Source of the DNA: a virus
Virus record (IMG/VR): IMGVR_UViG_3300020182_000079
Location: 1 to 39,053 of that record
Strand: one strand, 5' to 3'
DNA length: 39,053 nt
The position numbers and the translations under genes are program-made. The notes under the pieces were generated by a model. It made no database searches, was not told where the DNA came from, and worked only from the letters and a program-made list of their open reading frames with translations. Shown here piece after piece: positions 9,273-18,400 of the stretch; position 1 is the stretch's first letter; each line of letters starts with the position of its first letter.

Positions 9273-10331
9273 ATGGGAACTTCAAGGGCAAAATTAAACA
9301 AGGAGTTATCATCTTTAACTCCCGACACTTTAGTAGATTTATATGAAATAGATTTTAGCAATCTTCAAGTAGATTTTGAGATGTTGGAGGATTTATATGG
9401 AGCTAATATAGGGGCCGAACCTGTTTATAGGTTTTGTCCCATGATAAACGGAACGAATCCGATAATCTGGCAAGGAAAGTCTTACCAACCTTTACCTGTT
9501 AGAATGGATGAGTTTGACCAAAAGGCTGACGGCACACTACCTAGACCTAAGATGGTTATAGCTAATCCTGATGGATTATTCTCTAAAATTGTGCATTCCA
9601 ACAAGGACTTTTCTAATTGTAAGGTTACGCGCAAACGGACGTATGCAAAATTTCTCGATGAAGATAATTTTCAAAACAGAAACTTAAATGATTCTGGATC
9701 TAACCCGTTTGGAACTTCTGATAGCGGTTCCCATTTGGCTGATGACGTATTTTTTATCAACAAAAAGAGTCTCGAGGGTAAGAATTTTATAGAGTTTGAG
9801 TTAGTTTCCTCTTTAGAGCTTGAAAATTCTCCGGTTCCTGCTAGAGTAGTCCTTTCTAGTAGTTGTGGGTGGACTTATAGGTGTAGTATAGGGTGCAGGT
9901 ATACAGGGTTACCTATTGAGACTTCTAGCAGCGAAGACTTAACTGACACGATTGACCCTTTAGCTTATCCAGATAAAACAAGTGATATTCCTGAGTGGAA
10001 TAGATATGGGAAGGGCGGAGAGAAGCTTGATCGAAAACTTTATAATTCTGGAGACTTAGTTAAAATAATTGCAAAGTCCTCGTCGGATCCCTATAGGAAG
10101 GTTCCTCAGGTTTTTGTGTGTGTGCGAAGCCATGCAGACGCCTCAAATCATCACCCGTTCTTTGATAAAGAGCATTGGTTGAGGGATGAATGCCCAAAGA
10201 CCCTATCGTCGTGCAGGAAAAGATTTAGCGGTAACAAGCTAACGCACCTTCACCCTTTCAACGGAGCGCAGAACTCCCCAGGCTTACCTTTTGGAGGGTT
10301 CCCGGGAACAGAAAGATACCCAGTTGAATAA
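9273..10331 (+). CDS. Minor tail protein L-like (tail tip, Fe-S type)
   Basis: A 352-aa counterpart of lambda gpL, which connects the tail tip hub and binds an iron-sulfur cluster in lambda. The C-terminal signature is clear: DECPKTLSSCRKRF (C307, C314) followed by PFGGFPG. A second cysteine group sits at C198, C204 and C208 (CGWTYRC.IGC), and C283 precedes the last pair, so the ligands needed for a cluster are present. The N-terminal part has YEIDFSNL and a TNPIIWQGKSYQPLPV segment usual for the family. The C-terminal insert between 215 and 270 is longer than in lambda (232 aa). The order M-L-K-I/J matches lambda. Confidence 0.88.
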   Translation: MGTSRAKLNKELSSLTPDTLVDLYEIDFSNLQVDFEMLEDLYGANIGAEPVYRFCPMINGTNPIIWQGKSYQPLPVRMDEFDQKADGTLPRPKMVIANPDGLFSKIVHSNKDFSNCKVTRKRTYAKFLDEDNFQNRNLNDSGSNPFGTSDSGSHLADDVFFINKKSLEGKNFIEFELVSSLELENSPVPARVVLSSSCGWTYRCSIGCRYTGLPIETSSSEDLTDTIDPLAYPDKTSDIPEWNRYGKGGEKLDRKLYNSGDLVKIIAKSSSDPYRKVPQVFVCVRSHADASNHHPFFDKEHWLRDECPKTLSSCRKRFSGNKLTHLHPFNGAQNSPGLPFGGFPGTERYPVE

Positions 10332-10656
10332 CATTCCAAGAGAGGTACTTTCGCACTGCAAGGAATATTCAAAAAAAAACAAAACAGAAGAATGTTGCGG
10401 TGTTATAATAAATAATAATAATAAATTAATTTTTAAACCTTGTGATAATATAAGTAGCGATAAAAAAAGTTTTTTTATGATTGATCCTTGTGAAATAATT
10501 AATAATAATGTTGAGTATATTTTTCATTCTCACTGCCTCGCCGGACCTAGACCTTCCTCTTCTGATATAAAGAGTTCTATTGAATTATGTATTCCTTTTT
10601 TAATATATAGTGTGCTTAGTGATAGCTTTTACTTATATGATAATATAGGTGTATAA
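10324..10656 (+). CDS. gpK-like JAB/MPN metalloprotease domain protein
   Basis: A 110-aa JAMM/MPN-domain protein related to the N-terminal half of lambda gpK. All active-site residues are present: E23 in EECCGV, then H68-S-H70 with a serine and aspartate in S78-x-x-D81 (HSHC..GPRPSSSD), the canonical zinc-binding HxHx7Sx2D arrangement. The NlpC/P60 domain that follows in lambda gpK is missing. The frame is open back to a TTG at 10291, but I prefer the TTG at 10324, which overlaps the gpL stop as TTGAATAA, the same junction used by the SSB gene at 33202. There is no ATG and no good Shine-Dalgarno. Likely role: cleavage or assembly at the tail tip. Confidence 0.8.
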   Translation: MNNIPREVLSHCKEYSKKNKTEECCGVIINNNNKLIFKPCDNISSDKKSFFMIDPCEIINNNVEYIFHSHCLAGPRPSSSDIKSSIELCIPFLIYSVLSDSFYLYDNIGV

Positions 10657-10678
10657 TAGATATAGGATTTAAGGAGAA

Positions 10679-13600
10679 ATGAAAACGGTATATTTACATG
10701 GAGGTTTAGGGAAGCGCTTTGGAAGCAAGTGGGAGTTGGCCGTGGAAACTCCTGCGGACGTTATTAAAGCTATTGATGCTAACTCCGAAGGTTTTTGTGA
10801 TTATATTCAACTGAGAGGTATACAGGGTGAATTTTTCTCGTTTTTAAAAAAGCATCCCAAACGCATAAAAAGCCAGGACGAGCTTGAGGGGAATTTAATA
10901 CCTAGTAATCTTGTTGATATTAAATATGAAGAGACTGAGGTTCATATTATATCTAATGCTTATGGCGGGGTTGTGACTACCTTTTTTGGAGGCGCTCTTC
11001 TGGGTAAGATTGCTTCCGCCGTCGTTTGGTCAGCTGTAACTCAACTGGCGATGAGTGTACTATTTAAACCTCCGAAGCCTCCGGCAAGGGGAACTCCGAC
11101 TACCACAAAATCTTATTTAATGAACGGAGCGAGCACAAGGCAAGCTCAGGGCATCGCGGTTCCCTTAGGCTACGGTAGATTGAGGGTTGGAGGAGCAAAC
11201 ATTTCCAATAATTTAGAAAATATAAGACTTTCAAGGTCTACCAATGCTCAATCCTTAGAGTCTTACTCTATCGTAGAGAATATAGACCTTGTTTGCGAGG
11301 GCCCTATAGAGGGATTTGTTAATAAATACGGGGGAGCTATATCTGGCGGAGATATAAGAGAGGGGATATACTTAAATGACGTGCAGGTTAAAAACACTCC
11401 CTCTTCTTCTTCTGAGAATGGAACTTTTAATTATATATTAAATGAACTTGGCGACTCCACAGAAGGAGCTCCTCAATTTACAAGCGGGAGCTCTCAAGAA
11501 AAAAAACCTCTTTCATCTAAAGTCTTTTCTAAAATTACTTTGGACACAACTCTTTACGGACCTGGGCCGTATGCTAATCCTGTTCCAATAGTTAAAACGG
11601 ATCCGTGGGATTTTAGTCCACCCGGCACGACATTTGCGGGGGCCGCTTCAACTCCAGAGCTAGCCGTAGAGGGCGGCGCTAAAATAGTGTCTCACTCAGT
11701 ATTAAATACCGATGTTGATTCTGTATCTTTTTCTTTTGAGACTCAGTTGCAAATCTCTAATGATAATGGATCTACATCCCCAAATCATGTTGATTTTGCT
11801 ATCTTAATGGTTAGATCTGATGGGGAGTATAATGTCCTTGGCTCTGATTCTGAATGTTTAGTGTTTCAAGGCAAAAGCGATCAAGTTTCAGAAAATCCTA
11901 GCGAAAAAAATAAGAAAATAAGAGAAGAGGCTGTGCGCGAAATTAGAGCCAATATGAATCCGCGAGGTCTCCTTTCCGGCCTTTGGCTTCAGGTGTTATC
12001 TGATGACCAATTACTTGACATGTTTGGGGTTGGCGTTCCCCCGGAAGATGGGGACGTATCCGGGTTGACCTATGTTGATAATGGCTTAGCAAAAATTTTT
12101 CGAATATCGGGAATTGCCACTTCGGCATATAGCTTTGATATTAAAGTTGTTTATCAACCCAAGGAAGGAACAAGCGAAATGTCTAGCGGCGTTACATTCA
12201 AGGTGATAAAGCTTAGTAGCGAATATGACCCGAGTGTTAAGGACGGACCTACTGGAGGCTTGCACAAAATGAGGTCATTGAAAATTTCTACTGTGGTGGA
12301 ATCTATTAGTGAGAGTTTGTTGTACCCTAATAGCGCAATGATTAAAACAATAATAGACTCCAAAAACTTTTCCCAGTCCCCAAATAGGACATACCACTTA
12401 AAATTAAAGAAGGTGTTGATTCCTTCTAATTATGACCCCGAATCTAGAAAGTACAATGGCCCGTGGACGGGCTTGTTTAAAGGACAAAGTGATCCGGCTC
12501 AATCCGTGAACGAAATATCTGAAGCTAATAAATTTTGGACAGATAATCCCGCTTGGATTTTCTTTGACCTTTTGTATAATCCAAGATATGGAATTGGTAA
12601 GTACGGTTTAGAGGAGAGTAGGATTGATAAGTGGCAGTTGTATAAAATAGGGAAATATTGCGACGAACTGGTTGAAACCGACTTTCCCGTGGAAACGGCG
12701 ACCTCAAAACCTAGATCTTTCAGTTACGTTGCCGGCACCGCGGTAACGAATAGCAAAAACTTTACCATAACTGTTGACGATCCGGATTTGTCTACAGAAG
12801 ATTTTACAAAAGAATTTGGATCTGGCGGATCCTTTTTGGGGAAGAAGTTGGCTATGTTTTTATATCAACATAATTTTGGGCAAGACAATGTTCTTTCTGT
12901 CTCGCAGCAGGATAGTATTCGAGTTAAGTCTATAAATAGAGACGGTGAGATTAATATACAGGAAAGGACTATTCTGCAATCAAATCCAGATTTGAAGACA
13001 TTGACTCTTGTCGGGTCGGATCTTGATGGAGATCCTGCTTTTTTTAATGGAGGTAGTCAAGCCGCGAGAAAGGTAATAGGTTCTTGCTCGACCCAAATAA
13101 ATCACGCTGTGGTTGAACCTAGGTTTACTGCAAATTTATTTTTAACAGAAAGATCGGAGGCTCTTGAAATTATAAATTCCTTGGCCTCTATATTTAGAGG
13201 TATGGTTGGGTATTCTGGGGGGAAAGTTAGCTCTACGTTTGATCGAAAACAAAACCCCGTGCAGCTATTTAATAATTCGAATGTTATGAGCGAGGGATTT
13301 AGGTATATAGGCGTGCATAAAAATAAAAAAATAACCGCATCACTCGTAAGGTTTAATAATAAGGGTAAGAATTTTAAGCCTGATGTTGTTTATGAGGAGG
13401 ATTCTAATTCTATGCAATCATTAGGTTATGTTGAGGATGAGACTATGGGCTTTGGTATAACTTCTGAGGGGCAAGCTAGAAGACTTGCGAGGTGGGTACT
13501 TCTTACGTCTCAGCTAGAAACTGAGACAGTGAGGTTTAAGACGGGTCAGGAGGGAGCTTATCTTTTGCCCGGATCTATCTTCGAGGTCTCAGACGAATCT

Positions 13601-15418
13601 AGAACCTCTTCAGATAAAAGTGGTAGGGTTTTAGATGTTCAAATTAATAGAGAAAAAGTTTTATTGGACCGGGACGGAGAATTGTTTGTTTCGCAAACCG
13701 CAGAGTACTTCGATCCATATATATTGATCGACAAAAGCAACCTTTCTTCTCCGGGATCTAATGTGGTAGAATTGTCTGTTTATTGCGCGAGAAGTAATGA
13801 ATCTTTGGGGGATATAGAAAAAAGATCCTCTTTTGAATCTAGCGAAGAGGATCAGATGCAAGAGATAAACTCCTTAACATCTCCCCAACTTATTCGATTT
13901 GAAGGGTTTATGGGGACAGATCCATCTATTAATAAACTAGGTCCACAAGGCCAAAAAAGTATTGTTCAGGATTTGAAATTGAAGGTTGACTTTGAGATTT
14001 CCACTTCTGATAATTTAATTAAATCCTATGATCATGGGTTGGGCGACGGCGATACTTTGACGTTTTCTTCCGACGGCACCCTTCCGTCGGGATTAAGGAA
14101 TGACCTTTCTTATTACGTAGTTAACTCCACAAAACATACTTTTCAGGTTTCCGAGGTTTTCGGTGGTGGGGTTGTTAATATATTTTCTTTAGGAAGAGAT
14201 ATGTTTGGTAATGCTGGTGGGCATCATTATTTCATTATTTCGGATCGAGGAATGATTGTTGCGTCCTTAAATCAAATTGGAATTGGTTCGGTTTATTCAA
14301 TAAAAGGATTAATCGGATCAAGAAACGAGAGCTCTGTAATGACTGAGGGAGATAATGAGTTTATTGGCGTATTGAGAGAGTTGACTTTTCCTAATTGGTA
14401 TTTTTCTAATATATTTGGGTACATTTATTATAACCCAAGCGCTTCGTCGGATTGGATTTATGAATCTTTTTTAGGTTGGGTATACGTTGGAGAAATGAGG
14501 GGAAGGGTGATTGGTGACGGTGATGGTTTTTGGATGTATATAGGGGGAACAGAAGATTCAATCAAAGCAAGCGGTACTGTGGGTTGGGTATACACTCAAG
14601 AGCTTTTAAAAAATACTTTTTGGTATATTTATGATTTAAATAAGTGGGTATATTTATTGTATCAGGACGAAAGTTTACAAAATATAGCAGGGTTTTTTGT
14701 TTATGATTCCTTGACAGTATTGAATCGTGGGGATCGTTACAAGTTGGGATCTAATAGAGAAATGTTTATATCTATGGTTGTTGATGGGTTGGGTTATTAT
14801 TTGCTCGACAGGGTATCTACTAATTTGGGAGTATATACTGTCCCTTTAAACACTCCGCCTCCAGTATTCGGGCAAGGAAATAACCCTTTATATAGAGAAT
14901 TTGAGATAGATTTTATATATTCCGTGGGGTTTGAGGATAGCTTGCAGGGGGAAAGTTGTGTAAGGATTGATTTAATAGAGGGGCATGGACTCGACCTGAA
15001 TGGTTATTATAGCTTGTCTATCTATGGAGTGACCTCTAATATTAACGATTTTGACCAGTCGATTAATGCGGAGTGGCGCTTTACTAGGGTTGACGTTAAT
15101 ACTATTGAGTTGAACCGTAGTTCCGAATTGGCTGACACGCTTGGAAATATAATTTCAAATGGCAAAATATCTTTAACCTTGAATAATTCTTCGGTCACGG
15201 ATAGATTTTTGCAAGGACAGCTATTCAGGACCATATCAGTGAAAGAGGTCGCTAGTAACGAATATGAAGTTGTGGGGCTGGAATACAATTCTTCTAAATT
15301 TTTTGCGGCCGATCAGAAGGGTGTAGTTAGGACTCCCGCTCTTCCGATTCCTCCTCAAGCCGATATGTCTATACCGGAAGCTCCAGATGGCTTGTTATTA
15401 TTTGATTTAACTTTATAA
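10679..15418 (+). CDS. Tail tip hub: gpI-gpJ fusion (host-specificity protein J, N-terminal part)
   Basis: A 1579-aa protein. Residues 1-95 form a gpI-like beta-grasp domain (TVYLHGGLGKRFG..WELAVETPADVIKAI), followed by a hydrophobic segment at 97-130. From about 135 it reads as J: STRQAQGIAVPLGYGRLRVGG, IDLVCEGPIEGF, IYLNDVQV, then NPAWIFFDLLYNPRYGIGKYG (about 625-645) and the hub segment around 860-1000. Lambda encodes I and J separately, so this is a fusion. Residues 1110-1180 carry a GDGDTLTFS/LPSGL/YYVVN module seen in phage tips. Residues 1238-1335 are Trp/Tyr-rich repeats. The protein ends just as a new fibronectin-like strand begins (PEAPDGLLLFDLTL), and the next gene appears to continue it in another frame. 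AAGGAG at 10671 lies unusually close to the ATG. Confidence 0.88.
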   Translation: MKTVYLHGGLGKRFGSKWELAVETPADVIKAIDANSEGFCDYIQLRGIQGEFFSFLKKHPKRIKSQDELEGNLIPSNLVDIKYEETEVHIISNAYGGVVTTFFGGALLGKIASAVVWSAVTQLAMSVLFKPPKPPARGTPTTTKSYLMNGASTRQAQGIAVPLGYGRLRVGGANISNNLENIRLSRSTNAQSLESYSIVENIDLVCEGPIEGFVNKYGGAISGGDIREGIYLNDVQVKNTPSSSSENGTFNYILNELGDSTEGAPQFTSGSSQEKKPLSSKVFSKITLDTTLYGPGPYANPVPIVKTDPWDFSPPGTTFAGAASTPELAVEGGAKIVSHSVLNTDVDSVSFSFETQLQISNDNGSTSPNHVDFAILMVRSDGEYNVLGSDSECLVFQGKSDQVSENPSEKNKKIREEAVREIRANMNPRGLLSGLWLQVLSDDQLLDMFGVGVPPEDGDVSGLTYVDNGLAKIFRISGIATSAYSFDIKVVYQPKEGTSEMSSGVTFKVIKLSSEYDPSVKDGPTGGLHKMRSLKISTVVESISESLLYPNSAMIKTIIDSKNFSQSPNRTYHLKLKKVLIPSNYDPESRKYNGPWTGLFKGQSDPAQSVNEISEANKFWTDNPAWIFFDLLYNPRYGIGKYGLEESRIDKWQLYKIGKYCDELVETDFPVETATSKPRSFSYVAGTAVTNSKNFTITVDDPDLSTEDFTKEFGSGGSFLGKKLAMFLYQHNFGQDNVLSVSQQDSIRVKSINRDGEINIQERTILQSNPDLKTLTLVGSDLDGDPAFFNGGSQAARKVIGSCSTQINHAVVEPRFTANLFLTERSEALEIINSLASIFRGMVGYSGGKVSSTFDRKQNPVQLFNNSNVMSEGFRYIGVHKNKKITASLVRFNNKGKNFKPDVVYEEDSNSMQSLGYVEDETMGFGITSEGQARRLARWVLLTSQLETETVRFKTGQEGAYLLPGSIFEVSDESRTSSDKSGRVLDVQINREKVLLDRDGELFVSQTAEYFDPYILIDKSNLSSPGSNVVELSVYCARSNESLGDIEKRSSFESSEEDQMQEINSLTSPQLIRFEGFMGTDPSINKLGPQGQKSIVQDLKLKVDFEISTSDNLIKSYDHGLGDGDTLTFSSDGTLPSGLRNDLSYYVVNSTKHTFQVSEVFGGGVVNIFSLGRDMFGNAGGHHYFIISDRGMIVASLNQIGIGSVYSIKGLIGSRNESSVMTEGDNEFIGVLRELTFPNWYFSNIFGYIYYNPSASSDWIYESFLGWVYVGEMRGRVIGDGDGFWMYIGGTEDSIKASGTVGWVYTQELLKNTFWYIYDLNKWVYLLYQDESLQNIAGFFVYDSLTVLNRGDRYKLGSNREMFISMVVDGLGYYLLDRVSTNLGVYTVPLNTPPPVFGQGNNPLYREFEIDFIYSVGFEDSLQGESCVRIDLIEGHGLDLNGYYSLSIYGVTSNINDFDQSINAEWRFTRVDVNTIELNRSSELADTLGNIISNGKISLTLNNSSVTDRFLQGQLFRTISVKEVASNEYEVVGLEYNSSKFFAADQKGVVRTPALPIPPQADMSIPEAPDGLLLFDLTL
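14392..14680 (+). other. Trp/Tyr-rich repeat segment inside the J-like hub
   Basis: Within the J-like protein, residues about 1238-1335 carry repeated aromatic motifs: NWYFSNIFGYIYY, DWIYESFLGWVYVG, FWMYIGG, GTVGWVYT, FWYIYD and KWVYLL. This arrangement (W.F..FGY.Y, WIY..LGWVYV, FW.Y, GWVYT, W.YL) resembles aromatic C-terminal repeats I know from surface proteins of marine Verrucomicrobia and Lentisphaerae. The resemblance is from memory and untested. A shorter relative occurs in the gene at 21321. Confidence 0.55.
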
Positions 15419-15425
15419 TAATATT

Positions 15426-18400
15426 ATGCTATCTACCTCACTCGGAATACAATTCAATGTTAATGACCTCGAATCTAGTTATGAGGTCGTAGGATCTTCG
15501 GATAATTACTCTTTTCAATACGAACTTGGGAGAGGTTATAACCTAGTAGATTTTGAGGGAGAGGCGTTTCAAAGGTCAATATCTCTAGAAGGAAATTACG
15601 GAGAATTTGATGTTCGAGTGTTCGCTGTTAATGATGTTGGGGTTAGGTCTGCTTTTATAGAAACCGGTATCGATATTAGCGCTCCAGAGTTTAAGGGGAC
15701 TTTTACTCTTAATAATTTAAGAGTAAATAACCTACCTATAGATTCTAATATTGGGTCAGTTAACACTGTTGAGCCTCAGTTTCAGGGCGACTCTTTAAGT
15801 GTCGAGTCCGAGTATATAAATAAAAATGCAGAGATATCCTGGGAGTTAATTCCTCCGTCTGGGCATTTTAAGGAGGGCCAGTCCCTCAGGGAAGAACTGC
15901 TTTCTGATAGATTTTTTGATAAATTTGAAATAACTCTGAGGAACGGAACAGGGAGTCAGCTTATAGATAATTCCATTTTAAGCTCAAGCCCAAGCCTTGC
16001 TGAGGCCTTATCTTCAAGCGACATTAATGAGACCCTTTCTAATTACAGAGCTTTTTCAATCAACTTGACCGACGGAGTTTTTCAAGACTTGAGCTTGGAT
16101 CGAACTTTCGATCTTCAGGTCGTATCTTACGACTCTTTTGGTAGGACCTGCACCGGAACAATTACTGCAGTTAACTACAAGCCTGTCGTCGAGTCTTTTT
16201 CTTATAACCTTAGGGGCTCAGATGTTTCGTTTTCTTGGCAGCCTGGCGACACTGATCATAGGTTAACTAAAGTCACCAAGCTTTCTGTGCCCTCAACCGC
16301 AAGTTTGGTAAGCGAAACTAATCTTCAGGAAAATATAGAATATTTTTTGTCGGTCTCTTCGGCTCGGTCTTGGAACTTGGGTTTTGGCAGTTATCAGTCT
16401 GGCGACATGGTCACTTACTCTGTTGGTAACTCGTCTGAAGTTTATAAGTCAATAAGCGATCACGCTAGCGACTCCAATAGGACTCCAACAAACAGCGATT
16501 TCTGGGAAAATATTGGAGAAAAAATAAAGTCTAGCGTTAGTGAGGTATACGTTTCTGACGGCACATACTCAAGCTCTCAGGTGTGGGGACTCTCTCATTA
16601 CTACTCTCTTCAGCCTAGCGATGGATACGGAGAGGGGGCCGTCTTTAATTTGAGTAACGCGGGTTTGGTCGAAGGCGGAAAGTTAAAGTCATTAAGCTCT
16701 AATGTTAAAATTGGCGCTTTGCGGTTTCGAGAGCGCGAGGACGATTTGATTTTTAACTGGGAAGTTGTTGATCAAGACGGAAATTTTGTTGATTTGACTC
16801 AGTATAGGTTCTCAATGTCGGCCTCGGACTCTCCTTCTTTATTGGGCATTAGCGGTTCTCTCTTTGATTCTCATTCCAGTGAGTTTTTGACTGGAATAAC
16901 TGAGGGGCGAACGTCCATGATATCATCTGTGGATTCCGAAGGCGATAGAAGTGTTGTTTTTGACCTTCCTACTACTAAGTTTTTTGACACATACGAGTTT
17001 ACTAGGGAGATAAATAATAATTTATACGGCACAGGTAATTTCGTGTCTGATTTTGTGCCTTTTGATGTTTATTCTGAATATTTATTAAATGACACCACTT
17101 CTGATCAAGACAGGAATATGTATAGGGTTTTAAGTAATTCAAACAAGCCCCCGCTTAGCTTTGGTCAGTCGATTGCTCCTACCTATGAGGTGTGGGACGC
17201 CTCTAAGACTTACGTTAGTTATCCCCCACTTTATTCCGTAGTTGATTATTCTGGAAGCTTGTACCAATCAAACACAAGCTCTTTTGGGCCAAGAATGCCT
17301 TTGGTTAAGGGTGTTTTTGACCCACTTGCACAATACTATCCCGGGGATTTAGTTGTAAGCTCGGAGGCTCAAATATTTTCTTACTTTCCTGGTCAAGAAT
17401 ATCTCGCTGGGGATGTAGTCCTTCATGATCTATCTTTCTATTTATGCTTAAGCAATCAATCTCCACAGTCGCCTTTTGAGCCAGGAACCAATAGAAAAAA
17501 GTGGAGGGTTTTATCTATGTTTGACGAAATTTCTTGTTATATATTTCGCGCAAACACTGATGTTACTGGAGCTGTAGGCTCTTCGTTTGATTTCTCTAAT
17601 TGGGACCGGCAGACTCCGGATAACTCGCCCTTTTTTGATTTGTTTATTAGTGGTTATGCTTTTGATGCTCTTGATTGGTCTGAATTTCAACAGTATGATG
17701 CTGGGAGTGTAGTGTTTCACTCTAACGATATTTGGAGCGGATTATTATCGAGCCAAGGAATACTTCCTGTTCAAGGAGAAGGTTTTTGGAGCAATGTTGG
17801 TTCAGATGGTTTGGATATTGTCCCTAATTATAGCCAAAACGACCTAGTGTATAATGGGGGCGCTGTGTATGAGGCGTTAAATGATAATCCAGTAGGCGGG
17901 CCGATAGCTGCAGCTTTGGGGTCTGGAGCTTTAATAAGTTCTGACTATGTAAGCTCTCAGTGGAGACCTATTTGGGAAAGGGATGATTCTTATAATGGGT
18001 TGGTTTATGGTCATGTGGGCATACCCGAGAGCGGAAAAAGAAGTATTGGCCTGGAGCTTGGAATCATTGATAGCGAAGGGGAGGTCCTCAATACTCAAAG
18101 ACTGGTCGGGATAAATCAGGAACCTAGCATTCGTGTGGAAGGTTTTAGCGGAGACTCTCTTTCTGAAGCCTCTAAGGTTAAGTTTCATTTTAACTACGCA
18201 TTTGGATCTCAAGAGAAAACCACCAAAGTTCACCTCTATAGGATTGGGGCTGGAGAGGTTGACATCATTAATTCAAATGGAGATGTAATAGGTCATGATT
18301 TTAGCAAATTTCAGATTACTGGGGAGGATGGTTTTCCGTACGACTCATTTAGTGGGAATTCTACGTTAGCGAAGATTACTTTTGGAGCTTCCGACGCTTC

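Noticed and set aside
10391-10450. Asn-rich AAT repeat in the gpK-like gene as a DNA regulatory repeat
   Set aside because: It encodes a loop between the JAMM strands and has no regular period beyond AT-rich codons.
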